A DNA stretch of 64,000 nt from Cyclobacteriaceae bacterium (lineage in GTDB: Bacteria > Bacteroidota > Bacteroidia > Cytophagales > Cyclobacteriaceae), in contig JAEUUI010000008.1 in NCBI GenBank assembly GCA_016786585.1, positions 416,425 to 480,424 on the forward strand. The letters run 5' to 3'. This document shows positions 52,393 through 61,960 of the stretch, in pieces. The notes under the pieces are model-generated. The model was not told the origin of the DNA, ran no database searches, and was given only the letters and a program-made list of their open reading frames with translations. The translations under genes and the position numbers were made by a program. How positions within the stretch are numbered: the stretch's first letter is position 1; every line of letters begins with the position of its first letter.

Positions 52393-53010
52393 ATGAAGAA
52401 TTTGTCGCTTATCCTGAACGCTGTACTGCTTGTTGCAGTTGGCGTATTATTTTATCTCCACTTTTCATCTTCAAAACCCGGTGTTAGCCATACATCTGCA
52501 CCTGTTGGTGATATTACGATTGCGTATATCAATTCCGACAGCATTGTGAAGCGTTATACGTTTATGGACGATACAAAAGCTGTTCTTGAAGCCAAGGCAA
52601 AAAAACTTGATGCTGATCTGAACAACCGGGCTAACAGTTTGCGCGGAGAAATTGCTGCGTACCAGCGTAACCAGTCGAGCATGACCATCGGTCAGGCCCA
52701 GGCCTTGGAAGCAGACCTTGGTAAGAAGCAGCAAAACCTTCAACTGTACCAGCAGTCGCTGAGTCAGCAGTTGGCGGAGGAAGAAGCTAAGCTTAACAAA
52801 GAACTTTATGATCGCATTACGGCCTTCCTGAAAACATACAGTGAAGCAAACAACATCCAGGTTGTTATGAAATTTGATCCAACAAGCGATGTGTTGTATG
52901 GTCAATCTGCCCTTGATATCACGAAACCGGTGATCGATGGCCTGAATGAAGCTTACACAGCTGAGAAGAGCGGCAAGAAAACACCAGCCGACACAACGGC
53001 GAAGAAATAA
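52393..53010 (+). CDS. OmpH/Skp-family periplasmic protein
   Basis: 205 residues. N-terminal helix LSLILNAVLLVAVGVLFYLH is a membrane anchor or uncleaved signal. Then IAYINSDSIVKRYTFMDDTK, the OmpH strand pair, a long coiled coil (~65-155; LEAKAKKLDADLNNRANSLR, QQNLQLYQQSLSQQLAEEEA) and a closing strand (IQVVMKFDPTSDVLYG). The family chaperones outer-membrane proteins. Lys-rich tail KKTPADTTAKK. Followed by a strong terminator. Confidence 0.9.
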   Translation: MKNLSLILNAVLLVAVGVLFYLHFSSSKPGVSHTSAPVGDITIAYINSDSIVKRYTFMDDTKAVLEAKAKKLDADLNNRANSLRGEIAAYQRNQSSMTIGQAQALEADLGKKQQNLQLYQQSLSQQLAEEEAKLNKELYDRITAFLKTYSEANNIQVVMKFDPTSDVLYGQSALDITKPVIDGLNEAYTAEKSGKKTPADTTAKK

Positions 53011-53034
53011 CATCAGCACTGCCTGATGATGAGA

Positions 53035-53066
53035 GCGGCCTCCGGGTAGGGGAGCCGCTTTTTTAT
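53035..53066 (+). terminator. Intrinsic terminator after the OmpH-like gene
   Basis: GCGGCCTCC, loop GGGTA, GGGGAGCCGC (one mispair), then six T and more AT-rich sequence. Confidence 0.9.
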
Positions 53067-53083
53067 TTTATATTTGCTTTGCT

Positions 53084-56000
53084 ATGGCTGGCGTTCCCGA
53101 GTTTCTAAAGTTCAAGACTACGCAGCAGCGCCAGGTCGCGCTCATGCTCGCGATCGGTTTCTTCATGGGTGTGTTCATGGCCACCTACCAGGTAACAGCC
53201 GATTCGATATTCCTGAACAAGCTAGGCCAGTATCTCGACAAAGCGTTCCTTGCAGCGGGTATTTTAGGGATCGTCACTACCGGCTTATTCTCTTATTTTC
53301 AGTCAGTTATAAGATTTTCAACGCTTACACAGGTCAGTGTTGGCCTTATCCTGATCTTCACTGTTGGCGTGCATGTTTTACTGCATTATGGCGATCCCGC
53401 ATGGCATAATACAGTAATCTTTACCATGTATTGCGGCACCGGCCCGATGATCGCAGTATTGCTGCTGTCGTACTGGGGAACGTTTGGCCGGTTGTTCAAC
53501 TTCCGCCAGACTAAAAGCATTATCGGTTGGATCGATACGGGCCAGCTGGTGGCCGCAATCGTGGCTTCGTTCGTCATCCCGCTTACCGCGACACTGGTTC
53601 CCGACACAACCGATTACCTGCTGCTCTGTGCAGTAAGTATGTTCATTGTGGGCGGTCTTCTGTTTATTATCTCCCGGTCATTCTCGCTATCTAAAAACGA
53701 CCCGTCAGAATTCGATGAGAACGTAAAAAAGGAAACCAGTATTACGCGGATGTTTTCCGATAAGTATATCGTGATCATGTCGCTGATGCTTCTCGTCTCC
53801 ATGACTGCCTTTGTACTGAATCAGTATCAGTTCCAGCAAATGGTTCAGGTTCAGTATCCTGATCAGCGTGAGCTTACCAACTTCAACGCGTTTTTCATGG
53901 GCGCAGTGTACGTACTGAGTCTCGTAATGCAAACGTTCATCAACAACCGGATTATCGGAACCTATGGACTTCGGATTTCACTGCTAATCCTGCCTTTTGT
54001 GTTGGCCGTGTTTTCGGTAGGTGCTGTTGTGGCAGGCTTTATTTTCGGCTACGACAAGGTAGCCTCACCAAGCGGATTCATTTACTTCTTTCTGTTCGTT
54101 GCGATGAGTCGTCTGTTCAACTGGACGTTGCGCGACTCGCTGGAAAATCCGGTGTTCAAGCTGCTGTTCATTCCGCTGGATGGCCGGCTGCGGTTTAATA
54201 TCCAGGCACGGGTTGAGGGTATCGTGAACGAAAGCGCCCGGTTCGTGGGCGGGCTGCTCATATTCGCGCTGGCGTTCATTCCGTTTTTCAAGATCATCCA
54301 TATTTCCATCTTCCTGGTGGGGTTGGTTGTGGCTTATTACTTTGTCGTAAACCGGCTTTACGGAGGTTATAGAAACAAGATCAGACTTAAGCTTGAAAAC
54401 GCTGATTATCAGCAAGATAAACTCGAAAAGGGATTCACTCAGGTAACCCGGAAACTGGAGACTATGCTCACCGAGCCCGATCCCCGAAAGGCAGTGTTTT
54501 CCTTTAAGCTTCTGGAGAAAATCAACGCGAGTCAGATCTCGGTTTGGGTAAACAATTTGATCCGTAACCAGGATGATGCAGTTAACTCATATGCCCAGGA
54601 GCGTTTGAATGAAATCAAAGGGCTCTCGGTTTCTGACAAGTACGTTATCACGATGGACTCCAGTCGTGTTGAATCTGGTTCGAAGAACATACTCAGCAAG
54701 TCTGACCTTGAACTGATTATCCAGAACGGGGGCGACATCACCAAAACGCGTATTCAGCGCTTAACGCGATCGGCCGACCCGGATGATCGCCAATACGCAG
54801 CGGAACTACTGCTTCATACCTCTGCAGAGGAATGCGTATCCTTTCTGATTGAATTGCTGAACGATTCCGAGCCGAAAGTCAGGAATACAGCAATTCGTTC
54901 ATCGGTTAAGAAATGGAACACAGAAGTGATCTATTCACTGATTGAAAACCTGGGCAATCCGGTGTACAGCAATCAGGCGATGAACACGTTGATTCTCATT
55001 GGCGGTAAAACGCTTCCGATGCTTGACAGTGCTTTTTACCGGAGCAATCAGAGCACGCAGGTTATGCTTCGACTGATTCAGGTTATGGGAAGGATCGGTG
55101 GCCAGCGCGCGAAAGATATTCTCTGGAACAAGATTGATTATCCAAACAAGGTTATTGTATCGCAGGTATTATTGTCGCTGGGTGAGTGCGGATTCAAAGC
55201 CGGCGTGTCGCAAATCACTCGTATCAAGTATGCAATCGAGACCGATATTGCTGATATTCGCTGGAATCTGAGCGCTATTCAAGAAGTTGGAGAAGAAGGA
55301 TTTAATAGTCAGATAGTCAATTCATTACGGGGTGAAATCAAAAATGACATTGAACATATTTACATGTTGTTGGCGATGTTGTATGACACCCGTTCGATTC
55401 AGCTTGTGAAAGAGAACATCGACAGCGCGACATCGGAAGGCATCACCTATGCGGTTGAGTTGTTGGATGTATTCCTGTCCGACCAGTTGAAGCAACGGGT
55501 AATTCCAATTCTTGACGACATACCCGATTCAGACCGTATCAATAAACTCGATATTTACTTCCCGCGTGTAAGGCTCGACTCAAGGCTCGCATTGAAGTTT
55601 ATGATCAATCGAGATTTCACGCAGTCAAATCGTTGGACAAAGGCTTGCATCCTCTATCAAATTGGTTTGTCGAAGCAGAGCGAATTCAAACTTGATCTCA
55701 TCGCCCAGATGTTTAACCCTGACAACCTGGTAAGCGAAGTGGCAGGGTGGGCACTACATCAAATCAGCGAAAAAGAGTACCTGAAGAACGTTACGCGCCT
55801 GCCTGAAGAACAGCGAAAGCGGCTAAACGAAATCATTCTCGAAAAACGCAGGCTCAGCAACCTTGAAGAGGTATTATTCTTCCAGCAGATCGACCTTCTG
55901 GAGGGCATTCCCGGAATTACGCTTTCATACCTGGCTGACATCAGTGAAGAGATTCAGTTGAAAGAGGGTGCGACCATGATTTTGGATGAAACCGTTAACA

Positions 56001-56236
56001 ACGATTTCTATGTACTCATCAGCGGATCGGTCGATTTCTACCAAAAAGGGGTTTTTGTTGCAGAATTTGGCCGTGGCCAGTTTATCGGTGAGATGTTGGC
56101 CAAATCTAACTACCTGAATACTAACCTGATATTGGCAAAATCCAATGCTAACATCATCAAATTCAATAAGGACAAGTTCTATGAACTCCTCGCTGACAAC
56201 GTAAAACTGGCCGACAAGGTGCTTCAGTATGCCTAG
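53084..56236 (+). CDS. MFS/nucleotide-exchange-like transporter fused to HEAT repeats and a cyclic-nucleotide-binding domain
   Basis: 1050 residues. Residues ~15-425 hold about twelve membrane helices (LMLAIGFFMGVFMATYQVTA; MIAVLLLSYWGTFGRLFNFR), resembling the Tlc-type nucleotide-exchange branch of the MFS as I recall it. Residues ~440-860 are helical HEAT-like repeats (DDRQYAAELLLHTSAEECVS; VRNTAIRSSVKKWNTEVIY). Residues ~938-1050 form a cNMP-binding beta roll (MILDETVNNDFYVLISGSVD; AEFGRGQFIGEMLAKSNYL) ahead of an alpha-helix. Cytoplasmic ligand may gate the transporter. TATATTTG lies only 8 bp before the ATG, suggesting a very short or absent leader. Confidence 0.88.
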   Translation: MAGVPEFLKFKTTQQRQVALMLAIGFFMGVFMATYQVTADSIFLNKLGQYLDKAFLAAGILGIVTTGLFSYFQSVIRFSTLTQVSVGLILIFTVGVHVLLHYGDPAWHNTVIFTMYCGTGPMIAVLLLSYWGTFGRLFNFRQTKSIIGWIDTGQLVAAIVASFVIPLTATLVPDTTDYLLLCAVSMFIVGGLLFIISRSFSLSKNDPSEFDENVKKETSITRMFSDKYIVIMSLMLLVSMTAFVLNQYQFQQMVQVQYPDQRELTNFNAFFMGAVYVLSLVMQTFINNRIIGTYGLRISLLILPFVLAVFSVGAVVAGFIFGYDKVASPSGFIYFFLFVAMSRLFNWTLRDSLENPVFKLLFIPLDGRLRFNIQARVEGIVNESARFVGGLLIFALAFIPFFKIIHISIFLVGLVVAYYFVVNRLYGGYRNKIRLKLENADYQQDKLEKGFTQVTRKLETMLTEPDPRKAVFSFKLLEKINASQISVWVNNLIRNQDDAVNSYAQERLNEIKGLSVSDKYVITMDSSRVESGSKNILSKSDLELIIQNGGDITKTRIQRLTRSADPDDRQYAAELLLHTSAEECVSFLIELLNDSEPKVRNTAIRSSVKKWNTEVIYSLIENLGNPVYSNQAMNTLILIGGKTLPMLDSAFYRSNQSTQVMLRLIQVMGRIGGQRAKDILWNKIDYPNKVIVSQVLLSLGECGFKAGVSQITRIKYAIETDIADIRWNLSAIQEVGEEGFNSQIVNSLRGEIKNDIEHIYMLLAMLYDTRSIQLVKENIDSATSEGITYAVELLDVFLSDQLKQRVIPILDDIPDSDRINKLDIYFPRVRLDSRLALKFMINRDFTQSNRWTKACILYQIGLSKQSEFKLDLIAQMFNPDNLVSEVAGWALHQISEKEYLKNVTRLPEEQRKRLNEIILEKRRLSNLEEVLFFQQIDLLEGIPGITLSYLADISEEIQLKEGATMILDETVNNDFYVLISGSVDFYQKGVFVAEFGRGQFIGEMLAKSNYLNTNLILAKSNANIIKFNKDKFYELLADNVKLADKVLQYA

Positions 56237-56317
56237 ATGTTTGGTTTTTACTGGTATTTTGCCTTATTTGAGTTCACATTTTTTTAAACTGACTGATTAT
56301 TTTGACTTTTTAACCTA

Positions 56318-56369
56318 AACCTGAAGTTGACAGGCAGCATTTCCAAGCTAAATGCTTAACTTTCAGGTT
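56318..56369 (+). promoter_or_regulatory. Nested inverted repeats in the leader of the nSTAND gene
   Basis: Outer arms AACCTGAAGTT (56318-56328) and AACTTTCAGGTT (56358-56369) pair with one bulged base; inner arms GCATTT (56337-56342) and AAATGC (56350-56355) pair perfectly around CCAAGCT. The structure ends 11 bp before the ATG. There is no T-run, so it is not a terminator. It could be a regulatory leader or a binding site. Confidence 0.45.
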
Positions 56370-56380
56370 GTCTGTGGTGT

Positions 56381-59300
56381 ATGCTAACAAATCCTTCGCA
56401 ATCTGAGGAAATAGCCGTTCATCCCGAGGAACAGCAATCGTTTGCTCCGGGGACAGCGAACCCGTTTCCGGGACTCAGACCGTTCACCGTGGACGAGTGT
56501 CATCTCTTTTTCGGCCGCGAAGGCCAGGTAGATGATATCCTGCTAAAGCTTTCTCAGAATCGATTTGTTTGTGTGATGGGTTATTCCGGAAGCGGTAAAT
56601 CCTCACTCATGTATTGCGGACTTGTACCCGTACTGTATGGTGGATTTGTAACGCATTCCGGCCCGAATTGGCATATTATTGTAACCCGTCCGGGAACTTC
56701 ACCTATTCAAAACCTCGCTGAGTCGGTTGTCGACTATCTGATTGCTCAAAATCGTGTAGCAGCAGCAGACCGCGCAATTCATAAGGCAATTATCCTGTCG
56801 GTTTTGCGGAGTGGATCTCACGGTTTGGTTGAAGTGTCGCGATACCTTCAGAAGCAACATGACGAAAACGTTTTCTTCATGATCGATCAGTTCGAAGAAC
56901 TGTTCCGGTTGAACGAAGAGATCGTTGAAGAAGACGCGATAAATGAATCACAGCAATACGTAAACCTCGTTCTTACTGCGGTCGAGCAACGTGATGTTCC
57001 GATCTATTCGGCCATTACCATGCGCTCTGACTTTATCGCAAGCTGTTCGGTATTTCCGCACCTGACAGACGAAATCAATAAAAGCAATTACCTCGTACCA
57101 CAGATGTCGCGCGAACAGCGCAAGATGGTTATTGAAGGGCCAATTGCCGTGGGAGGCGGAAAAATTTCCCAGCGTTTAGTTAAGCGGTTGTTGACTGACA
57201 TGGGTAAAAACCAGGATCAGTTGCCGATCCTTCAGCATGCGCTGATGCGTACCTGGGATTATTGGCTTGAGAACCGCGAGGAAGGTGAGCCGATGGACCT
57301 GCGCCACTACAATGCAGTGGGTAAAGTTTCACAGGCGCTATCGCAACACGCAAACGAATTATACGAATCATTATCTACCCGCGAAAAGGAAATCGCAGAG
57401 GTAATGTTCAAAAGCATTACCGAGAAAACGGCCGATAATAAAGGCATGCGCAGGCCAAGCAAGCTTAGTTTGCTTTGTGAGCTGGCTGATGCAAGTGAGG
57501 AAGAAGTAATTAGGGTAGTAGAGCATTTCCGTAAACCGGGCCGTTCGTTCTTGATGCCTGCACACTACATTCCGCTGAATGCGGATTCAGTAATTGAGCT
57601 TTCGCACGAAAGCTTGATGCGAATCTGGAACAAGCTTAACGAGTGGGTGGAGGAGGAGTTTGAATCCGCACAAATGTATAAACGTTTGTCGGATGCAGCC
57701 GCGATGTATCAAATCGGAAAGACCGGTTTGTGGCGTCCGCCCGATTTGCAACTTGCATTAAACTGGCAGAAGAAGCAACGCCCTACGCGTGAGTGGGCGC
57801 AACGATACGATGAAGCGTTTGAGCGTGCGGTAGTATTCCTCGACACGAGCCGTATTACGTATGAAGCTGAATTAAAAAATCAGGAGATGCTGCAGAAGCG
57901 CGTGCTTCGCAGAGCTCGTGTAACAGCGATTGTGTTGGGTATTGCGGCATTGGTTGCGATTGCGTTGTTCTTGTTTGCACAGATTCAAACTATTGCAGCA
58001 AACAAAAACCTTGAAGATGCTACCCTCGCTAAAGAAGCTGCAAATAACCAGCGACTTGAGGCGGAAAGACAAAGCGATTTAGCAGAAAAGCAACGTAAAG
58101 AAGCTGTTGAAGCACGGGAGAAAGCCGAAAAACTTGCTGTTCAACTGACAGAAGCATTAGATGAAGTTAATAAGCAAGTGCTTATCGCAAAGCAAGCACT
58201 CACAAAAGCTCAACAGGAAGAGGAGAAGGCCATTAAAGCCGGGAAATTGGAAAAGGATGCCAGGATAGAAGCAGAGAAACAAACTGCTTTGGCAGAAGCA
58301 AACTATAATGATAAAACAAAAGCCCTGATGCTTGCCAAAGCACAGGCTCTTGCGGCTAAGTCGGTTCAGGAAGATGATGATAAAAATCTGGCCGGCCTTC
58401 AGGCAATGCAGGCGTTCCGCTACCATAAGCGGTATGAAGGTAAACCGTATGATCCTTATATCTACACGGGATTGTATCATGCATTGAAACAATTGTCAGG
58501 CACCACATACAATGCAATAAAAGTTCAGGGCCCTGCGCGAAACCGAATGAATTCGGTAGCCGTCTCAAAAAACACAACTCAGTTCTTCGCTGCTGCTGCA
58601 GACGGAAGAATATTCTCGGGCGATTATCAGTCGCTTAACGGGAAACCAACCGGATTTGAAAATCCATTCCCTAACCGGGTAGTTGCTTTGAGTATTGACG
58701 AAAACTATCTCGTAAATGGAACTGATTCTGCCAACGTTCAGATATTTAATCTTACGAACGGAAAATCAAAACCTGTAATCGTTGCGGGCCTGAAGGGTGG
58801 AACAAACGATGTGGAATTTCTACCGAATAATACAGGTTTCGCTGTTAGTAAGACAGATAAGTCAGTTTCGATTGTTAATCACATAACCGGAAAGATCGCG
58901 TCAACAAAATTGTTGCCGTTCGAAATAAAAGCAATGTCAATAAATCCTCAGGGTACTCAAATTGCGGGTGGTACATGGGCAGGTGAACTAGTGATGATCG
59001 ACATCGAAACACTAAACTATAAAGTCATTCTTCGCGATTCAGGTGCCCAAATACTTTCTGTAAAATTTAGTCCTGACGGTAAGAAAATTGCATACGGCAC
59101 ATTTGAAATAAAATCCAAACGCGGGCTGGTTAAAATGTATGACGTGAATTTGCAAAAGCGTGATGACAGACAGTTTACGGGTCACCGTGCAGGCGTGTAT
59201 GATGTTGAATTTAGCCCTGACGGAAAATTGTTGGCAAGCGCTGGGTCCGACAAACGTGTACAGATGTGGGTACTGGATTTTCCGGAAGACCTTCCCATCG

Positions 59301-59545
59301 TGATGGATAACAACAATGGTTTTATCTGGGACATCGCCTTTACCAAAGGGTCTGAGTATTTGATTGCGGCATGTCATGAATCCGAGATAAGAGTTTGGCC
59401 AACAAGTCCTGATCTGTTGGCAAATGAGGTTTGTCCAAAATTGACACGCAATATGACGTTAGATGAGTGGAACAAGTACGTTGGAAGTGAAACGGACTTT
59501 GAATACGAGTCGACATGTTCAAACCTGCTGATAAAGCCGTATTAA
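56381..59545 (+). CDS. nSTAND1 NTPase - transmembrane - coiled coil - WD40 protein
   Basis: 1054 residues. NPFPGLRPFTVDECHLFFGR (~28-46) is the entry motif of nSTAND1 NTPases. Walker A GYSGSGKSSL (67-76), Walker B VFFMIDQFEELFRL (164-177), winged-helix-like part to ~470. One membrane helix ~512-533 (VTAIVLGIAALVAIALFLFA), then an Ala/Glu/Lys-rich coiled coil to ~650 (EAREKAEKLAVQLTEALDEV) and a WD40 propeller ~700-1030 (SVKFSPDGKKIAYGTFEIK; VYDVEFSPDGKLLASAGSDK). By the positive-inside rule the NTPase is cytoplasmic and the propeller periplasmic, an unusual split for STAND proteins. First gene of a tight set with two envelope proteins. Confidence 0.92.
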   Translation: MLTNPSQSEEIAVHPEEQQSFAPGTANPFPGLRPFTVDECHLFFGREGQVDDILLKLSQNRFVCVMGYSGSGKSSLMYCGLVPVLYGGFVTHSGPNWHIIVTRPGTSPIQNLAESVVDYLIAQNRVAAADRAIHKAIILSVLRSGSHGLVEVSRYLQKQHDENVFFMIDQFEELFRLNEEIVEEDAINESQQYVNLVLTAVEQRDVPIYSAITMRSDFIASCSVFPHLTDEINKSNYLVPQMSREQRKMVIEGPIAVGGGKISQRLVKRLLTDMGKNQDQLPILQHALMRTWDYWLENREEGEPMDLRHYNAVGKVSQALSQHANELYESLSTREKEIAEVMFKSITEKTADNKGMRRPSKLSLLCELADASEEEVIRVVEHFRKPGRSFLMPAHYIPLNADSVIELSHESLMRIWNKLNEWVEEEFESAQMYKRLSDAAAMYQIGKTGLWRPPDLQLALNWQKKQRPTREWAQRYDEAFERAVVFLDTSRITYEAELKNQEMLQKRVLRRARVTAIVLGIAALVAIALFLFAQIQTIAANKNLEDATLAKEAANNQRLEAERQSDLAEKQRKEAVEAREKAEKLAVQLTEALDEVNKQVLIAKQALTKAQQEEEKAIKAGKLEKDARIEAEKQTALAEANYNDKTKALMLAKAQALAAKSVQEDDDKNLAGLQAMQAFRYHKRYEGKPYDPYIYTGLYHALKQLSGTTYNAIKVQGPARNRMNSVAVSKNTTQFFAAAADGRIFSGDYQSLNGKPTGFENPFPNRVVALSIDENYLVNGTDSANVQIFNLTNGKSKPVIVAGLKGGTNDVEFLPNNTGFAVSKTDKSVSIVNHITGKIASTKLLPFEIKAMSINPQGTQIAGGTWAGELVMIDIETLNYKVILRDSGAQILSVKFSPDGKKIAYGTFEIKSKRGLVKMYDVNLQKRDDRQFTGHRAGVYDVEFSPDGKLLASAGSDKRVQMWVLDFPEDLPIVMDNNNGFIWDIAFTKGSEYLIAACHESEIRVWPTSPDLLANEVCPKLTRNMTLDEWNKYVGSETDFEYESTCSNLLIKPY

Positions 59546-59549
59546 TTTG

Positions 59550-60644
59550 ATGAGATTCTACAAAGCTATTCTTGTCGGCCTTCTGATAGTATGTGCAATC
59601 CATGCGGGTGTGTTCGCGCAGACAACCTCGTGTGAAGAACAGCTCAGTGCGGCAGCGGCAGAATTCGAAGCCGGAAGATTTTACGGAATTCCAAGCATGC
59701 TCAAGCCTTGCATTGACAACGGTTTTACCCGTGAGCAGCGTCAACGGGCTTTTTTATTGCTTACACAAGCTTATCTTTTGTTAGACGATCCGATCGGTGC
59801 TGACAACAGTTACCTGGAAGTCCTTCGTGCCAATCCGGAATTTTTAGCAGACACCGCGCGTGATCAGATTGACGTGGTTTACCTAAGCAAGCGATTTACT
59901 GCTGCTCCGATATTTTCAATTTCCGGAAGACTGGGAGGTAATTTTTCTCCCATTTCGGTTATAAGCACAATCAATTCGTCAGGCGAACAAGGTGTTGATA
60001 ATAAGTACAGGCTTCGGTTTGGCTGGCAGGCAGCAGTAGGGGTTGACTGGCATCTTTCCGAGCGAATTGCGGTTACCGCCGAATTGAACTATGCATTTAC
60101 TTCATACAAAAAGGATCAGGTGAAGTTTAATAAAGACCTGGAGCAATTTATCGACAAACAAAACTGGTTGTCAGTTCCGCTGGGTGTAAAGTATTCGTTT
60201 TTCGTAAGGGAGAAAATCAGGCCATATGTTTTTGGAGGCTATGCGTTTAATTTCCTGTTTAGCGATAAGGGGCAAATCCAAATTTCAAAACGTGATCAAG
60301 GAGAAGGATCGCTGGATGAATCTTCACCGGACCTTAGTTTCAATGCGTATCGTACGAAGTTAAATACCTCTCTTTTTTTGGGATTGGGGGCTAAGTACAA
60401 GGTAGGTATAGATTTTTTGTTTGCAGAGATGCGGTATAACGCAGGTCTTACAAACATGGTAAAGCCAACTTCAACGTATGGTTCGTCAAGTCCTGCTGTT
60501 GAGTATGGTCACGTAGATGATTATTTCAGAATCAATAACTTTTCAATTTCAGTCGGGTACGTTAAACCGTTGTATAAACCAAGAAAGGTAAAACGTGTCA
60601 AAACAAAATCAGTATTAAAGGGGATCAAACAGCAGGAGAAATGA
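59550..60644 (+). CDS. Outer-membrane beta-barrel protein with N-terminal TPR-like part
   Basis: 364 residues from ATG 59550, 4 bp after the nSTAND stop (a TTG at 59547 is less likely). Signal peptide to GVFAQTTS. Residues ~25-110 are helical and TPR-like (LSAAAAEFEAGRFYGIPSML; FLLLTQAYLLLDDPIGADNS) with Cys28 and Cys51 (SCEEQ, KPCIDNG). From ~120 alternating strands form an eight- to ten-strand barrel (FSISGRLGGNFSPISVIS; IRPYVFGGYAFNFLF) ending ISVGYVKPLYKPRK. It resembles outer-membrane beta-barrel (PF13568-type) proteins. The periplasmic TPRs could contact the WD40 propeller. Confidence 0.85.
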   Translation: MRFYKAILVGLLIVCAIHAGVFAQTTSCEEQLSAAAAEFEAGRFYGIPSMLKPCIDNGFTREQRQRAFLLLTQAYLLLDDPIGADNSYLEVLRANPEFLADTARDQIDVVYLSKRFTAAPIFSISGRLGGNFSPISVISTINSSGEQGVDNKYRLRFGWQAAVGVDWHLSERIAVTAELNYAFTSYKKDQVKFNKDLEQFIDKQNWLSVPLGVKYSFFVREKIRPYVFGGYAFNFLFSDKGQIQISKRDQGEGSLDESSPDLSFNAYRTKLNTSLFLGLGAKYKVGIDFLFAEMRYNAGLTNMVKPTSTYGSSSPAVEYGHVDDYFRINNFSISVGYVKPLYKPRKVKRVKTKSVLKGIKQQEK

Positions 60645-61882
60645 TGAAGGTAAGGAGACTTTATGTGTGGCTGTTTGTGACAACGTTAGTGACGTGTGCT
60701 TCCTGCGAAACGGATGGCCCGGATGACTATAAAAACTATTTTATTAAGTACTATGGTGGAGATGGTAACCAGGAAGCAAAGGACTTTGTGGTTAACGATG
60801 ATGGTACCATTATTATGTTAGGCACTTCTTTTGAGACTTTTGAGAACCAGGAATTCACGCGACTTTACTTAGTTAAAACAGATGCGGAGGGGAATCAATT
60901 GTGGGCAAAGAAACTCGGAACAACGTTAGAGCAGGCTCAGGATGTTGAGCTGATTACTGCAGGTCCTGATGCTGGCAAACTTGTCATCCTTTCTAATGTG
61001 AAGAAAAATTCCTCAGATTCGATCGCAATTAGACTTATGGTCGTGAGTCAGGACGGTGACAGTATCAAAAGTAAACTTTTTAATCAGTTGGAAAGCCAGC
61101 GGGCAAGATCGATAACATCACTAGCTGACGGTGGATATTACGTGGTTGGAAACACGACAGATACGGATGCTGCCTTAAATACCGATCTCCCGCTCGGTGT
61201 TGTTGATGTTGACGATGAACTTGTTATCAAGTTTGAAAGCGATTGGAATAACAATTCGTTTTACCAAATCGGCCGCTCATCTATCGCGTCCGGAATGAAA
61301 ATCTTTCAAGTTGGAGGAGAATTTTACTATGCCGGATATTGGGATGCAATAGAGCTACCTGGGGGTATAAATGAGTCAAATTTTTTTTTCAGGAAGTTTA
61401 CAAACGATCCAAGCTCGGTCTCCACGCTTTATGTTGGTAATAAAAGTGAAAATGAGTTCTTGACATCTATTGTAAAGAGTTTCGCCGGCGGCTATTTGGC
61501 GGTAGGAACTAAAGTAGCAACATCAAAAAGTATCGTTGCAGCCAAGATTAATAGTAGTTTTTCAGCGGCCGGATCGATGCAAAACGTACTGCAAGATGCA
61601 GAAAGCATCAATGTGGCCTCATCTGGTTCGGGAGGTTACTGGATCGTCGGTAATCAAATTGGCGTTGGGAATGTAAGGGATATAGTTTTGATTAGTATTG
61701 ATGCCGATGGAAACGTAAACTCAAGTAGAGCTATAGTGAAGTTTGGAGCGACAAACAATGATGATGTTGCGAGTAGTGTATATGAATTGCCAACCGGGGA
61801 CGTATTGATCCTCGGCACGATGGAACTAGTGAATCAGAGAAAAATGGCACTCATTAAAGTTAAGTCAAATGGCAGTTTTTAG
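60641..61882 (+). CDS. Lipoprotein with propeller-like repeats
   Basis: 413 residues, ATG overlapping the barrel gene's stop (ATGA). Lipobox CASC (Cys22). The mature part holds several ~50-residue repeats of the type DFVVNDDGTIIMLGTSF, SLADGGYYVVGNTTDTD and ELPTGDVLILGTMELVNQ, each with a Gly-rich turn and AxK-type strand, as in delta-60/SBBP-like propellers. Likely outer-membrane anchored. No enzyme motif. Translated with the barrel protein, so probably a physical partner. Confidence 0.85.
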   Translation: MMKVRRLYVWLFVTTLVTCASCETDGPDDYKNYFIKYYGGDGNQEAKDFVVNDDGTIIMLGTSFETFENQEFTRLYLVKTDAEGNQLWAKKLGTTLEQAQDVELITAGPDAGKLVILSNVKKNSSDSIAIRLMVVSQDGDSIKSKLFNQLESQRARSITSLADGGYYVVGNTTDTDAALNTDLPLGVVDVDDELVIKFESDWNNNSFYQIGRSSIASGMKIFQVGGEFYYAGYWDAIELPGGINESNFFFRKFTNDPSSVSTLYVGNKSENEFLTSIVKSFAGGYLAVGTKVATSKSIVAAKINSSFSAAGSMQNVLQDAESINVASSGSGGYWIVGNQIGVGNVRDIVLISIDADGNVNSSRAIVKFGATNNDDVASSVYELPTGDVLILGTMELVNQRKMALIKVKSNGSF

Positions 61883-61960
61883 AGCAGAAAATTGCCTTTT
61901 GAGGTTACTTTTGCCTGATTAATATAATTCATATTCTAAGAGTTGGCTCACGGATCGCTT

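Noticed and set aside
56381..59545. nSTAND protein as an antiphage (AVAST-like) defence gene
   Set aside because: It has a membrane helix and WD40 domain and sits with envelope proteins; no nuclease, protease effector or other defence gene is near.
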